A stretch of DNA of 64,000 bases. It comes from Hymenobacter psychrotolerans DSM 18569. Lineage in GTDB: Bacteria; Bacteroidota; Bacteroidia; Cytophagales; Hymenobacteraceae. The stretch's first letter is position 1. Each line of letters opens with the position of its first letter. Both the position numbers and the translations under genes were made by a program. The stretch is taken from contig NZ_FRAS01000003.1 of NCBI RefSeq assembly GCF_900142395.1, forward strand, positions 1 to 64,000. The letters are read 5' to 3'. Of this stretch, positions 1 to 8,624 are shown piece after piece. The notes beneath the pieces were generated by a model. It was not told where the DNA came from. It saw only the letters and a program-made list of their open reading frames with translations, and did not search any database.

Positions 1-53
1 GCGCGCAGAAAATCGTCGATGAAGCAGTACATTGCCACGGTCTGTTCTGTCAT
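1..53 (-). mobile_element. IS982-like transposase, N-terminal fragment cut by window edge
   Basis: An ATG on the minus strand at 53 opens a frame that runs off the window edge after 17 codons. It reads MTEQTVAMYCFIDDFLR, and the YCFIDDF stretch resembles the conserved start of IS982-family transposases. Only the beginning is visible, so neither the catalytic residues nor the element ends can be checked. The family call rests on this short motif alone. A different transposase or a resident gene remains possible. Confidence 0.5.
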
Positions 54-146
54 AGGAAGGGGGCTTGAAGGGGTCGAATACTTCAAACCTAGTCTTTCCC
101 GTGCGGAACAGACTTTTTTTAGCCCCAACCTTCTCCGCAACTTGGG

Positions 147-1274
147 TTACTTACTACTGGTTTCCAGTTCGGCCAGCATGTCCAGCACCATGTGCTCGGT
201 GGGCGTCAGCCAGTCGTTTTCGGTGGGGTCGGCGTCGTGGCGGCGCAGGTAGTCGATGAGCTTATCGGAGTTAAAAAGCTCTACTACCTGCGGGTGGATG
301 TAGTATTTTGAGCACACGGTGGGCGTGTTGCCCAGGTCGTGGGCCACGTCTTTGAGGGCGCGCTTCAGGGTTTTGGGCTTCGGAAAGTCTGGCTCTTCAT
401 CCAGCACCCGCTCCAGGCACTCCACCATCTTCACGGTGCCGCCCCAGGTGCGGAAGTCCTTGGCCGACAGCTTCAGGCCGGTTGTCTGCTGCAGGTACTC
501 GTTTACGTCGCCCGATTCCAGCTCCTGCCGCTGCCCGTCGGCGGTGTAGTACTGGAACAGATGCTGGCCCGGAATTTCCTTGCACTTCTGCACCAGCCGG
601 GCCAGTTTCCGGTCATGGATGGTGAGGTCGTGAGCCACGCCTTTCTTGCCCACGAAGGCAAAGCGCACATCGGCGCCACTCACCTGCACGTGCTTGTCGC
701 GGAGGGTGGTGAGGCCATAGGTTTTGTTTTTCTCGGCGTATTCGCGGTTGCCGACGCGTATAAATGATTTATCCATGAGCGTGAGCACGAGTGCCAGCAC
801 CTTCTGCTTGTCCAGCTGCGGGCGGGCCAGATCTTTCTGCATCTGCGCCCGCAGCTCGGCCAGCTTCTCCCCGAAAGCACGCAGGCGGCTGAACTTGGTG
901 AGGGCGCGGGCCTGGTCCCAGGCAGCGTGGTACAGGTACTGCTTGCGGCCTTTGGCATCGCGGCCCGTTACCTGCAGGTGGCTGCTGGCCGAAGGCGAAA
1001 TCCAGACGTCGGTCCAGGCCGGCGGAATCACGAAGCTCTGTATCCGGCTGAGCACTTTCTCGTCCGTAATTTTTTCGCCTTTCGTGGTGTAGTAGGCGAA
1101 TTTGCCCGAGCGGGTGGCCTTGCGCGTAATGCCGGGCTTGGCGTCGGTCAGGTAGCGGAGGCCGGCCAGCTCGGCCTGCCGGGCGGGGTCTTTGTAGAGC
1201 TCATGCGCTTCTTCCAGCGGCAGGAGATGTTTCTTGCGGGTTTTGGGTCGGACGGTGGTAGCGGAGGCTGACAT
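147..1274 (-). CDS. DNA topoisomerase IB (bacterial/poxvirus type)
   Basis: A 375-residue protein that relaxes supercoils by nicking one strand through a 3'-phosphotyrosyl link. The C-terminal catalytic domain shows the family residues: the GNREY arginine region, a lysine in FVGKKG, an arginine in DFRTWGGT, and the nucleophile tyrosine near residue 325 in SKYYIHP. Length fits bacterial TopIB enzymes of about 330-380 residues. I start at the ATG at 1274. An in-frame TTG lies 12 bp upstream but adds only four residues. The basic N-terminus (KTRKKH) is usual for a DNA-binding protein. It lies downstream of, and separate from, the transposase fragment at the window edge. Confidence 0.93.
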   Translation of the reverse strand: MSASATTVRPKTRKKHLLPLEEAHELYKDPARQAELAGLRYLTDAKPGITRKATRSGKFAYYTTKGEKITDEKVLSRIQSFVIPPAWTDVWISPSASSHLQVTGRDAKGRKQYLYHAAWDQARALTKFSRLRAFGEKLAELRAQMQKDLARPQLDKQKVLALVLTLMDKSFIRVGNREYAEKNKTYGLTTLRDKHVQVSGADVRFAFVGKKGVAHDLTIHDRKLARLVQKCKEIPGQHLFQYYTADGQRQELESGDVNEYLQQTTGLKLSAKDFRTWGGTVKMVECLERVLDEEPDFPKPKTLKRALKDVAHDLGNTPTVCSKYYIHPQVVELFNSDKLIDYLRRHDADPTENDWLTPTEHMVLDMLAELETSSK

Positions 1275-1517
1275 AAGGAAGTGCAATAAAACGGTGCCAG
1301 AATGGCGGCATCCGGTGTACGGGCCGCGCCCCGGAAAAGGTGGCGCTTCCGGCCGGCATCATTTTTTTCCGGCTGGTTTCCGGGCGCTTACCACAGAACG
1401 GGCGCCACCGGCAACTACGGCGCGCCGTGGGCCGTACCGGCTCCAATGAATCTGGCACCGTTTTTTCTTGCCGCCGCTTCATTCCACCACCTCCACCTTC
1501 TTCCCTTTCTACGTTTC

Positions 1518-2330
1518 ATGCGCCGCTTCCTACTCAAACCCTGGCTCCTGCTCACCCTTGCCGCTACGCTTGGCGGTACTGCCTCCTGCTCTTCCGATGG
1601 CGACGGGGTGTTGCTGTTTTCCGTGGAAGACGACAAGGCCCTGGGCGAGCAGGTAGCCGCCCAAACCGACTCCACGTACCGCGCCAAGGGCCAGTTGCTG
1701 GACCGCAACTCGGCCAACGCCCGCGCCTACCAGCTGCTCGACGGCGTGGTAAACAAAGTGCTCAACTCGGGCGAAGTGAAATACCGCACTGAGTTTCCGT
1801 GGGATGTCAAAATCATCAAGGACGATGCCGTGCAGAACGCTTTTGCTACGCCCGGCGGCCACATCTACGTGTTTTCGGGCCTGATTAAGTTCCTCGACAA
1901 CGAGAGTGAGCTGGCCGGCATTCTGGGCCACGAAATTGCCCACGCCGACCGCCGCCACACTTCCAAGCAGCTGCAGCAGCAGTATGGCATCAGCCTGCTG
2001 CTGAGCATTCTGGTCGGCGACAACCCCAATCAGCTGGTACAGATTGCCGCCGGCCTGGGCCAGCTGCAGTTCAGCCGCAACGACGAGAATGAGGCCGACC
2101 AATACTCGGTGGTGTATCTGAACAAAACGCAGTATTCCTGCGACGGCGCGGCCGGCTTTTTCATTAAAGCAGAGGCCCAGAACCAGGGCGGCAACCCACC
2201 TGCTTTTTTGAGCACGCACCCCGCTCCTGCCTCCCGCATCCAGCAGATCCAGACCAAAGCCGCCGAGCTGAACTGCCAGAACCGCACCGTTTCCAACACC
2301 GGTTTCGAAGAGCTGAAGCGCATTATCTAG
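1518..2330 (+). CDS. M48-family metalloprotease lipoprotein
   Basis: A 270-residue predicted lipoprotein with a zinc metallopeptidase domain of the M48 (HtpX/BepA/LoiP-like) family. The N-terminus has a basic start, a hydrophobic stretch and a lipobox ending in Cys24 (TASC). The zinc motif HEIAH is at about residues 138-142, preceded by the conserved AFATPGGHIYVFSGLI strand region. A downstream glutamate in NDENEADQ is the likely third ligand. I chose the ATG at 1518 because it directly begins the signal peptide; the longer open frame upstream lacks family similarity. A second M48 protein is encoded at 8625-9434. A role in envelope protein quality control is inferred from the family. Confidence 0.9.
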   Translation: MRRFLLKPWLLLTLAATLGGTASCSSDGDGVLLFSVEDDKALGEQVAAQTDSTYRAKGQLLDRNSANARAYQLLDGVVNKVLNSGEVKYRTEFPWDVKIIKDDAVQNAFATPGGHIYVFSGLIKFLDNESELAGILGHEIAHADRRHTSKQLQQQYGISLLLSILVGDNPNQLVQIAAGLGQLQFSRNDENEADQYSVVYLNKTQYSCDGAAGFFIKAEAQNQGGNPPAFLSTHPAPASRIQQIQTKAAELNCQNRTVSNTGFEELKRII

Positions 2331-2370
2331 TGCTGCCTTCGGGTATCTCGCAGCCTGAACAATGCTACAA

Positions 2371-2399
2371 AGCCAGCCGCCTCTGCGGCTGGCTTTTTT
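2371..2399 (+). terminator. Rho-independent terminator after the M48 gene
   Basis: The arms AGCCAGCCGC and GCGGCTGGCT surround a short CTCT loop, followed by six T residues. It lies 40 bp after the M48 stop codon. Confidence 0.9.
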
Positions 2400-2464
2400 G
2401 TGCTTGGCCGGTCCTCAGAACAGGCAAAAGGCATCAAATTGAGGATTTGACCGTACTTGCAACC

Positions 2465-3646
2465 ATGTCTCTCCTCAACAAACTTGGCGACTTAGCCGAA
2501 CGCGCCGACGACCTGCTGACGCGCACCCGCGCCCGACTGGGCCTGCTGCACCCGCTGCAGCTGCTGCCCTACCGCAGCTACGGCACGCCCACGCGCCTCT
2601 ACGTGAAAGGCCGGCTGCTCACCGACAAAGGTATTACGGAACCCGACGCGTCCGACTCGCGGCTGCACAACCTGCTGAACATGTACCGCCGCTTCGACAG
2701 CAACGAAATCGGTGGCGCGCAGCTGCTCGTGCGGCCCGCCGATGGCTCGGAGCACCCCGTAATGACGGATGAAGAAGGCTATTTCACGCTGAATCTGGAG
2801 CCGCAGAGCCTGCCCGAGCCGGTAGATTTTCTATGGTATCCGGTGGAAGTGCTGCTGCAGCACGTGCCGCACCCGTTTACGGCTTCCGGGCTGCGGGCCG
2901 CCGCGCCGGTGCTTATTCCGCCCGCCGACGCCGAGTATGGCGTCATCTCCGACCTCGACGACACCGTTATCCAGACCTCAGCCACCAACCTGCTGCGGAT
3001 GGCCCGCACGGTGCTGATTCGCAATGCCCGCTCCCGCCTGCCGTTCAAGGGCGTGGCCGAGTTTTACCGGCAGCTGCAGCTGGGCCGTAACGGCAAGCGC
3101 AACAACCCGTTTTTCTACGTCAGCAGCTCGCCCTGGAACCTCTATGATCTGCTGGAAGATTTCCTGCACCTCAACGACATTCCGCCCGGCCCGCTGCTGC
3201 TCCGCGACATGGCGCTAGCCGGTAAGAAGTCCGGTGATGCCACGGCCCACCACGGCCACAAGCTCAAGGAAATCGACAACCTGCTGCTCACCTACCCCAA
3301 GCTCCCATTCGTACTTATCGGCGACTCGGGGCAGGAAGACGCCAACATCTACCGCGAAGTGGTGCGGCGCCACCCCGGCCGCATCCTGGCCATCTACATC
3401 CGCGACGTGAACCTGCCCGAACGCGCCGCGCTGGTGGAACGCGTGACAGAAGAGCTACGCGCCGAAAAAGTGGAGATGCTGCTCGTGAAAGACACGGTAC
3501 AGGCCGCCGAGCACGCTGCCCAGGCCGGTTTCATCTTCCAGGAGGCCATACCGGCCGTGGCCAAAGAAAAGCAGAAAGACGAAGAAGCCGCCGACAACGA
3601 AGACGATACGGACGGCGAAGGCACCGGCGAGCCAGTTATGGGGTGA
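2465..3646 (+). CDS. App1-like phosphatase domain protein (DUF2183)
   Basis: A 393-residue protein whose C-terminal half matches the App1 phosphatidate phosphatase catalytic domain of the HAD-like superfamily. The first catalytic motif is DLDDT at residues 163-167 in EYGVISDLDDTVIQTSA. The second is FFYVSSSPWNLYDLL, and a late acidic motif is FVLIGDSGQEDANIY. The N-terminal part may be a small beta domain. The C-terminus is a low-complexity acidic tail rich in E and D. There is no signal peptide, so it is probably cytoplasmic or peripheral. The ATG at 2465 follows a terminator; the longer upstream frame runs through that hairpin and was rejected. The substrate is inferred from the family, presumably phosphatidate. 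Confidence 0.85.
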   Translation: MSLLNKLGDLAERADDLLTRTRARLGLLHPLQLLPYRSYGTPTRLYVKGRLLTDKGITEPDASDSRLHNLLNMYRRFDSNEIGGAQLLVRPADGSEHPVMTDEEGYFTLNLEPQSLPEPVDFLWYPVEVLLQHVPHPFTASGLRAAAPVLIPPADAEYGVISDLDDTVIQTSATNLLRMARTVLIRNARSRLPFKGVAEFYRQLQLGRNGKRNNPFFYVSSSPWNLYDLLEDFLHLNDIPPGPLLLRDMALAGKKSGDATAHHGHKLKEIDNLLLTYPKLPFVLIGDSGQEDANIYREVVRRHPGRILAIYIRDVNLPERAALVERVTEELRAEKVEMLLVKDTVQAAEHAAQAGFIFQEAIPAVAKEKQKDEEAADNEDDTDGEGTGEPVMG

Positions 3647-3744
3647 TAGGGTGAATGGTGATGGGGTAAATGGTAATGAGGTGAATGGGAACAGGTAACA
3701 GGTAGACCAAGACCACTTGCTTATAGCCTCATCACCTCATCACC
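3647..3744. repeat. Degenerate short-unit repeat block between convergent genes
   Basis: The left part is a run of imperfect 10-12 bp units of the type GGTGAATGGTGATGGGGTAA. The right part carries the complementary units CCTCATCACCTCATCACCTC. Together they form a ragged inverted repeat between convergent genes. It may act as a weak bidirectional terminator. Similar blocks built from other units lie at 18430-18541 and 62960-63025. Confidence 0.6.
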
Positions 3745-4197
3745 TCAGCTGGAATGGTCGGCTACGATAACCCAACGGCCTTCTATGCGGCGCAGCACCA
3801 GCAAATAATGCCCCTGCAGGTCGCCGGCGGCCGGGCGCGTGAGGTGCCAGCGGCCTACCACGTGCGCCGCATCGGGCCCATCGGGGGTGATGCGCAGGCC
3901 TTCAAAACGCAGCTGGCCCATGGCGGCGGCATCGGGGTAGCTGCGGCGGTAGTTGTCGAGGGTGCGCTGCCAGCCGTAGGTGAGGCCGCTCTTGCCGATG
4001 AACACCAGCGAGTCGTGCTGCCAATACCCCTGCATAAAGCCCTGCACGTCGCCGCGGTTCCAGGCAGCAGTCTGCGTGCTCAGTAAGCTACTGATGGCAC
4101 GGCGCGTTTCGGCGGGAGATTCTGCTACCGGCGTGTAGTCGGAGGAGCAGGCAGGCAGCAACAGCAGGAGCGCAGGAAGAAAGGCAGCTAGTTTCAT
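3745..4197 (-). CDS. DUF4440/SnoaL-like lipoprotein
   Basis: A 150-residue predicted lipoprotein. The signal peptide ends in the lipobox LLPACSS at about residue 17. The rest has the NTF2-like pattern of DUF4440 proteins: an N-terminal helix with AAWNRGDVQGFMQGYW, a HDSLVFIG strand, then alternating strands ending in RIEGRWVIVADHSS. This fold serves many small-molecule enzymes and binding proteins, and nothing in the sequence shows the ligand. It is convergent with the App1-like gene across the repeat block. Confidence 0.85.
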   Translation of the reverse strand: MKLAAFLPALLLLLPACSSDYTPVAESPAETRRAISSLLSTQTAAWNRGDVQGFMQGYWQHDSLVFIGKSGLTYGWQRTLDNYRRSYPDAAAMGQLRFEGLRITPDGPDAAHVVGRWHLTRPAAGDLQGHYLLVLRRIEGRWVIVADHSS

Positions 4198-4452
4198 AAC
4201 GGTAAGTATAGTGGTTTCCGGAGCAAGCCGCCCAGCCCACCGGCCCGGCCCGGCCGCCTACGGCATTCCGACCCGTCGCCGTTGCCCCGCCGTTGCTTCG
4301 TGTGGCCCGGTACGGCACGATGTGGCGCGCGTTTCGACCAGTCGGACCGATAGACTGGACCTAACGCTTACGGTGTCGCGGCTGCTTGTTTTGTACTTTG
4401 CCGGCTGAATCTGTTCCTTTTTTCAGCCCGGCCGGGACCCGGGCTCTTTCAT
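4198..4452. other. Intergenic region without a gene
   Basis: GC-rich stretch with no convincing coding frame. It contains GTACTTTG near 4393-4400 on the plus strand, close to the -7 consensus but one base short. No gene follows it in that direction before mtgA, which is on the opposite strand. Confidence 0.5.
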
Positions 4453-4620
4453 GCGCATTTTTAAAGGGTCCGGCTACGCCCGGGCGCCCGAAAGATTCTC
4501 CTTTCAGCGGTCCGGCCTACGCCGGAGTGACGGAATGTGCATTTTTCAGGGCTCAGGCCGGGCCGGGAGAAGCAAAAGCGGCCCTTTTAGCGGTCCGGCC
4601 GGCTGCGGAGTGCAGAAAGG
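4453..4620. repeat. Degenerate tandem duplication of about 84 bp
   Basis: Two imperfect copies, roughly 4453-4537 and 4538-4620. Both contain a GCATTTTT start, then about 47 bp later a CCTTT-AGCGGTCCGGCC block followed by CGGAGTG. The offsets are 85 bp and 83 bp at the two anchor points, so small indels have accumulated. The block lies directly downstream of mtgA, which is transcribed leftward towards it. Confidence 0.6.
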
Positions 4621-4655
4621 GGGTGCTTTCGCCCGCTCGGGGCGAAGCGGCGGGC

Positions 4656-5477
4656 TTACTTCAGCAGGTCCTGCACGTAGGTGGTGCCGCCCAGGCGGCG
4701 CATGTTGCGCATCACGCGCTGCTGCTTGGCGCGGGCCTGCGGGCCGGGGTTACTGGCCCGAAAGCGTAGCGGATTGGGTAGCACGCCGGCCAGCAGAGCC
4801 GCTTCGCTGCGGGTTAGCTTATCGGCGGGCTTGCGGAAGTAGCGCTGCGAGGCGGCCTCCACCCCGAAGGTACAGTCGCCCATTTCCGCCACGCTCAAAT
4901 ACATTTCCATGATGCGGCGCTTGTCCCAGAGCAGCTCGATGAGCACCGTGAAATAGGCCTCGGCCGCCTTGCGCACATAGCTGCGGCCCTGCCAGAGAAA
5001 CACGTTTTTGGCTACCTGCTGCGAAATGGTGCTGCCCCCACGCAGCTTTTTGCCGCCGCTGAAGTTGTATTTGGCCGCCTTCCACAGCGCGTCGCCATCG
5101 AAGCCGTGATGCAGCAGAAACCGTTGGTCCTCGGCGGCAATCAGCGCCAGCGGCACCTCCGCCGAAACCTCGTCGAGGCCGCGGAAATAATAGTTGATGC
5201 GGCGGTTGTCTTCCTGAATGCCATGGTAGCCGAGGCCTACCGGAGCATGGGCGCGGCGGTCGAGCATCAGCCAGGTGGCGGGCGGCGACACCCACCGGTA
5301 AATCAGCACCCAGGCCACCGAGGTCAGGAACAAGGCGGCCACCACCTGCAGCGCTACCTGCCGGGCCTGCCGCCCTATTTTTTTATAATCCGTTGCCAAA
5401 GCCGATTGAAACAGTCTGAGGGTTCTGCCGGGCCGGTACCGGCCAAGCAGCGCCAAAAGTAGCTGTTTTAAGAGCAT
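4656..5477 (-). CDS. mtgA: Monofunctional biosynthetic peptidoglycan transglycosylase
   Basis: A 273-residue inner-membrane enzyme that polymerises lipid II into glycan strands. One membrane segment lies at about residues 40-62, followed by the GT51 domain. GT51 motifs are clear: AAEDQRFLLHHGFD with the catalytic glutamate, GGSTISQQVAKN, and IMEMYLSVAEMG. There is no transpeptidase domain, which separates it from class A PBPs. The N-terminus is about 30 residues longer than in E. coli MtgA, with a first short hydrophobic stretch (LLKQLLLALLG). The ATG at 5477 is the only good start before the membrane segment. Confidence 0.93.
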   Translation of the reverse strand: MLLKQLLLALLGRYRPGRTLRLFQSALATDYKKIGRQARQVALQVVAALFLTSVAWVLIYRWVSPPATWLMLDRRAHAPVGLGYHGIQEDNRRINYYFRGLDEVSAEVPLALIAAEDQRFLLHHGFDGDALWKAAKYNFSGGKKLRGGSTISQQVAKNVFLWQGRSYVRKAAEAYFTVLIELLWDKRRIMEMYLSVAEMGDCTFGVEAASQRYFRKPADKLTRSEAALLAGVLPNPLRFRASNPGPQARAKQQRVMRNMRRLGGTTYVQDLLK

Positions 5478-5615
5478 CTGCCGCTATGTATGCGGCGCTC
5501 CTGCCTGCTGGCAGCGTACCTTAATCGGCCGGGGCCTCTCCTGCTTGCCGGCAGCCAGGCCCGCCCCGCCGGCTACCGTTGAAATACTTAACAGAAACCC
5601 GCATTTTTGGTGACT

Positions 5616-6248
5616 ATGCGTACACTTGCCCTGTTTCCGCTGAACCTCGTCGTATTTCCCGGCGAAAAGCTCAACCTGCACATCTTCGAGCCCCGCTACC
5701 GCCAGCTTGTGCACGACTGCCTCAAGGAAGGCATTACGTTCGGCATTCCTCCCTACCGCCACGAAGCGGTGAGTACGCTGGGCACTGAAATGCAGCTCAT
5801 TGGAATTGAGAAAACCTACGACAGCGGCGAAATGGACATTCGTACCCGGGCTGTGGGCGTGGTGCGCATCGAGGAATTTTATCGGCAGCTGCCGGACAAG
5901 CTTTATGCCGGCGGCCTGGTAGAAGACCTGGACGACGACAACACGCAGGACGCCCTGCTGCGGACGCGCATCATGACCTATATGGAGCAGCTCTACGATG
6001 TGCTGGGCCTGCGCAAGCTGCTGCAGGAATTGCCCGCTGAGTACCGCGTCTATGATATTGCCCACCACCTGGGCCTGAGCACGGAGCAGGAATATCAGCT
6101 GCTGGAGGCCGAAACCGAAGCCCGGCGGCAGGAAATCGTGCTGGATCATCTGGAGCGCATCTTGCCGGTGCTGCTGGAAACCGAGCGGCTCAAGGAGCGG
6201 GTGCGGCTCAACGGCCACTTCAAAAACCTGACTCCGCCCAACTTCTGA
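5616..6248 (+). CDS. LON substrate-binding domain protein
   Basis: A 210-residue protein matching the N-terminal LON domain (PF02190) without ATPase or protease parts. The start LALFPLNLVVFPGEKLNLHIFEPRY is the classic first strand and loop of that domain. A helical C-terminal half with TEQEYQLLEAETEARRQEIVLDHLERILP follows. Such stand-alone proteins are common in bacteria, and their role is not settled. I use the ATG at 5616; a GTG lies two codons upstream. It is divergent from mtgA. Confidence 0.88.
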   Translation: MRTLALFPLNLVVFPGEKLNLHIFEPRYRQLVHDCLKEGITFGIPPYRHEAVSTLGTEMQLIGIEKTYDSGEMDIRTRAVGVVRIEEFYRQLPDKLYAGGLVEDLDDDNTQDALLRTRIMTYMEQLYDVLGLRKLLQELPAEYRVYDIAHHLGLSTEQEYQLLEAETEARRQEIVLDHLERILPVLLETERLKERVRLNGHFKNLTPPNF

Positions 6249-6342
6249 GGGTTGCAGCAGGGCCAGGGAGCAATGGCAGCCACTTTTTGGCGGCGACGGA
6301 CTGCTCCCAGAACGAACCGGACTGCTTTGCACGTATAGCAAC

Positions 6343-7605
6343 GTGTACTCCCGTATCTCAGCCGTGGCCTTTCTCTACTCTCTGTTTCCGTATATGCTGG
6401 CTGCGCTGGCGACTATGCTCACGGGCTGGCTGCTGGTGCGCTACTACCAGGAGCGGCACTACCGCCGCCGGCCCTATGTGGCGCCGGCCCGCAACGACTG
6501 GGCCCGGCATGCGCCGGCACTGGCAGCCGCTCCCCTCCACCGAATTGCCCTGCTCGGCGACCCGGGCGCGGTAGCTACCGACGGCTCGGATGCGGTGCTG
6601 CGCCTGCTGGCCGACTGGCAGCAGGAAACGCAGGCGGCGGGCACCATCATCCTCCTCGGCGACAATGTATATCCGACGGGCCTGCCGGCGCCCGGGCAGC
6701 CAGGCCGGGCCGCCGCCGAATTGCGCCTGAACGCCCTTCTGGAGGCGTTGCGCCCATTCAAAGGCAACCTGATTCTGCTCAGCGGCAACCACGACTGGAA
6801 CAAAGGCCGGCCCGATGGCTACGAGTACCTGCGGCGCCAGGAAGCGTATGTGGCCGAGCACCTGCCGGCGGCTCACTACCTGCCGGCCAACGGCACTCCT
6901 GGCCCGGTAGCCGTTCAGCTGGCCGAGGGCCTGTTGCTGCTGGTGCTGAACACGCAGTGGTGGGTGCAGCAGGGCGACCGGCCCGCCTCCGACGTTAAGG
7001 AGCCGTTTCGGCAGCTGCAGCAGTTGCTGGAGGCCAATCGGCACCAGCGTATTGTGGTAGCGGGCCACCATCCGCTCTATTCCAATGCTGTGCACGGCGG
7101 CAAGTTCACGGCCAAGCAGCACGTCTTTCCGCTCACCACCGTTCATAAGCAGGCCTACCTTCCCCTGCCGTTCATCGGCTCCCTGCTGCCGCTTTACCGC
7201 AAGCTGGTAGGCGCCGCCGAGGATATGGCTCACCCGCGCTACCGCAAAATGCGCCGCCGGCTCTTGCGGGTGCTGCATCAGTATCCTAACCTCGTTTACG
7301 CCGCCGGCCACGACCACAATCTGCAGTTCTTTGAGCGGCAGGGCAGCCACTTTCTGGTGAGCGGCGCCGGCAGCAAAACGGCTTTTGTGCAGAAAGGAGG
7401 CCGCGCCACGTTTGTGCACGAGCACAAAGGCTTCTTCAGCCTCGATTTCTACGCCAATGGGGAAACCTGGCTCCGCACCTTTGAGCCCGCCCCGGACGGC
7501 AGCCGCCAACCGGAGGTATTCCGGCAGCGCCTCCACCCCGGCCCCGTAGTGGCGCCGCCCCTGGTAGCGGCCCCGGTGTTGCAGGTACCAGCCGCCGCTG
7601 AGTAG
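6343..7605 (+). CDS. Membrane-anchored metallophosphoesterase
   Basis: A 420-residue protein with an N-terminal membrane anchor (about residues 5-28) and a calcineurin-like phosphoesterase domain. Metal-site motifs are LLGDNVYPTG, LSGNHDW, VVAGHHPLYS and AAGHDHNLQ, in family order. The first motif, normally D-x-H, reads LLGDPG, so the usual histidine is missing. The start is a GTG at 6343; an ATG at 6394 would remove half of the anchor. It follows the LON gene by 94 bp on the same strand. The substrate is unknown. Confidence 0.85.
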   Translation: MYSRISAVAFLYSLFPYMLAALATMLTGWLLVRYYQERHYRRRPYVAPARNDWARHAPALAAAPLHRIALLGDPGAVATDGSDAVLRLLADWQQETQAAGTIILLGDNVYPTGLPAPGQPGRAAAELRLNALLEALRPFKGNLILLSGNHDWNKGRPDGYEYLRRQEAYVAEHLPAAHYLPANGTPGPVAVQLAEGLLLLVLNTQWWVQQGDRPASDVKEPFRQLQQLLEANRHQRIVVAGHHPLYSNAVHGGKFTAKQHVFPLTTVHKQAYLPLPFIGSLLPLYRKLVGAAEDMAHPRYRKMRRRLLRVLHQYPNLVYAAGHDHNLQFFERQGSHFLVSGAGSKTAFVQKGGRATFVHEHKGFFSLDFYANGETWLRTFEPAPDGSRQPEVFRQRLHPGPVVAPPLVAAPVLQVPAAAE

Positions 7606-7608
7606 GCC

Positions 7609-8523
7609 TCAATTGGCCGGTACCGGGACTAGTACCCGCAGACTACCGGGCTGTATGTCCACGGCAATGGGCGTGGGCAGGCGGTGCGGCTCCCCGTCCA
7701 CCTGCACCAGCACCTGCGTTTCGCCGGGCACCTGGATGCGGGCCTTCCGGCAGCGCAGGCGGCGCGTGTAGTTCGAGGCGTCGAAGGCGGAAGTGTAGAG
7801 ATGATAGAGAATACTCGGGGCGGCAGCTCCCGGAAACGGCTCAATCAGACAGAGTTCAAATTCTCCGTCGTCGAGCTGGCCGTTTGGGTTGATGATGACG
7901 TTGCTACCGAACGTGTTGGCGTTGGCGATGGTCAGCATAAAGGCTTTGCCCTGCCAGGTTTCCCGGTCGGTTTCGATGATGTAGGTAGCGGGCTCGTAGC
8001 CGATATACTCCTGCGTGGCAATGCGCACGTAGGCGCCCGGCCCGCGCGTATCTCCCTTGTCGAAGCGCTCCACTACAAGGGCATTGAAGCCCAAATCGGC
8101 GAGATGAGCCGCGAAATGCCCACCCACCCGCAACGTGTCGATGGTGCGCAGCCGGTGTTGCCAGATGAGCGGCAGCGCCTCGTCGATGTCCTGCGGAATG
8201 CCCAGGTCTTTGGAAAGGCCATTGCCGGAACCCAGCGGCAGTATTCCCAGCGGGAGCGGTGTGCCCAGCAGGGCCTGCGCCACCAGATTGACGGTGCCGT
8301 CGCCTCCGGCTGCAAACACGGCATCGTAGGCGTGGCGGAGCAGCCGCGCCTGTAGCTGCGCCAGATCATCTTGCCCGGAAGTGTGGTGAAAGTGTGCCGT
8401 ACGGCCGCGCTGCTGGCAATATGCCGCAATGGTGTCCTCTAGGTCCGTCTTGCTGATGTCGCCGGAAACAGGGTTCAGCACAAACAGCAAGTGACGAAGC
8501 ATTGCTGGTTCGGGAGCAGTCAT
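7609..8523 (-). CDS. Diacylglycerol kinase-family lipid kinase (YegS-like)
   Basis: A 304-residue soluble kinase of the DAGK/YegS/BmrU family, which phosphorylates lipid hydroxyls with ATP. Motifs are LFVLNPVSG at the start, AAGGDGTVNLVAQAL as the nucleotide-binding loop, and LGILPLGSGNGLSKDLGIP. The C-terminal beta-sandwich half includes NGQLDDGEFELCLIEP and VQVDGEP. The ATG at 8523 gives eight residues before a second ATG; either is possible. It is convergent with the phosphoesterase, only 3 bp between the stop codons. Confidence 0.9.
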   Translation of the reverse strand: MTAPEPAMLRHLLFVLNPVSGDISKTDLEDTIAAYCQQRGRTAHFHHTSGQDDLAQLQARLLRHAYDAVFAAGGDGTVNLVAQALLGTPLPLGILPLGSGNGLSKDLGIPQDIDEALPLIWQHRLRTIDTLRVGGHFAAHLADLGFNALVVERFDKGDTRGPGAYVRIATQEYIGYEPATYIIETDRETWQGKAFMLTIANANTFGSNVIINPNGQLDDGEFELCLIEPFPGAAAPSILYHLYTSAFDASNYTRRLRCRKARIQVPGETQVLVQVDGEPHRLPTPIAVDIQPGSLRVLVPVPAN

Positions 8524-8573
8524 AGGAAAGCGAACAGGTGGAAAGAATGGTAAGGTACGGTATCCGGGTTCTA

Positions 8574-8604
8574 AAAAGGCCCACCTGACGGCGGGCCTTT
8601 CTGA
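8574..8604 (-). terminator. Terminator after the second M48 gene
   Basis: Read on the minus strand, AGGCCCGCC and a near-complementary GGTGGGCCT arm are followed by a T run (plus-strand A tract near 8572-8577). It lies just past the stop of the M48 gene at 8625. Confidence 0.75.
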
Positions 8605-8624
8605 GGTTTACTATAGCGTAGCGG

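Noticed and set aside
4386..4769. 127-codon plus-strand frame over the tandem duplication
   Set aside because: It overlaps the end of mtgA antisense, and its repeats follow the DNA duplication with no protein-like conservation.
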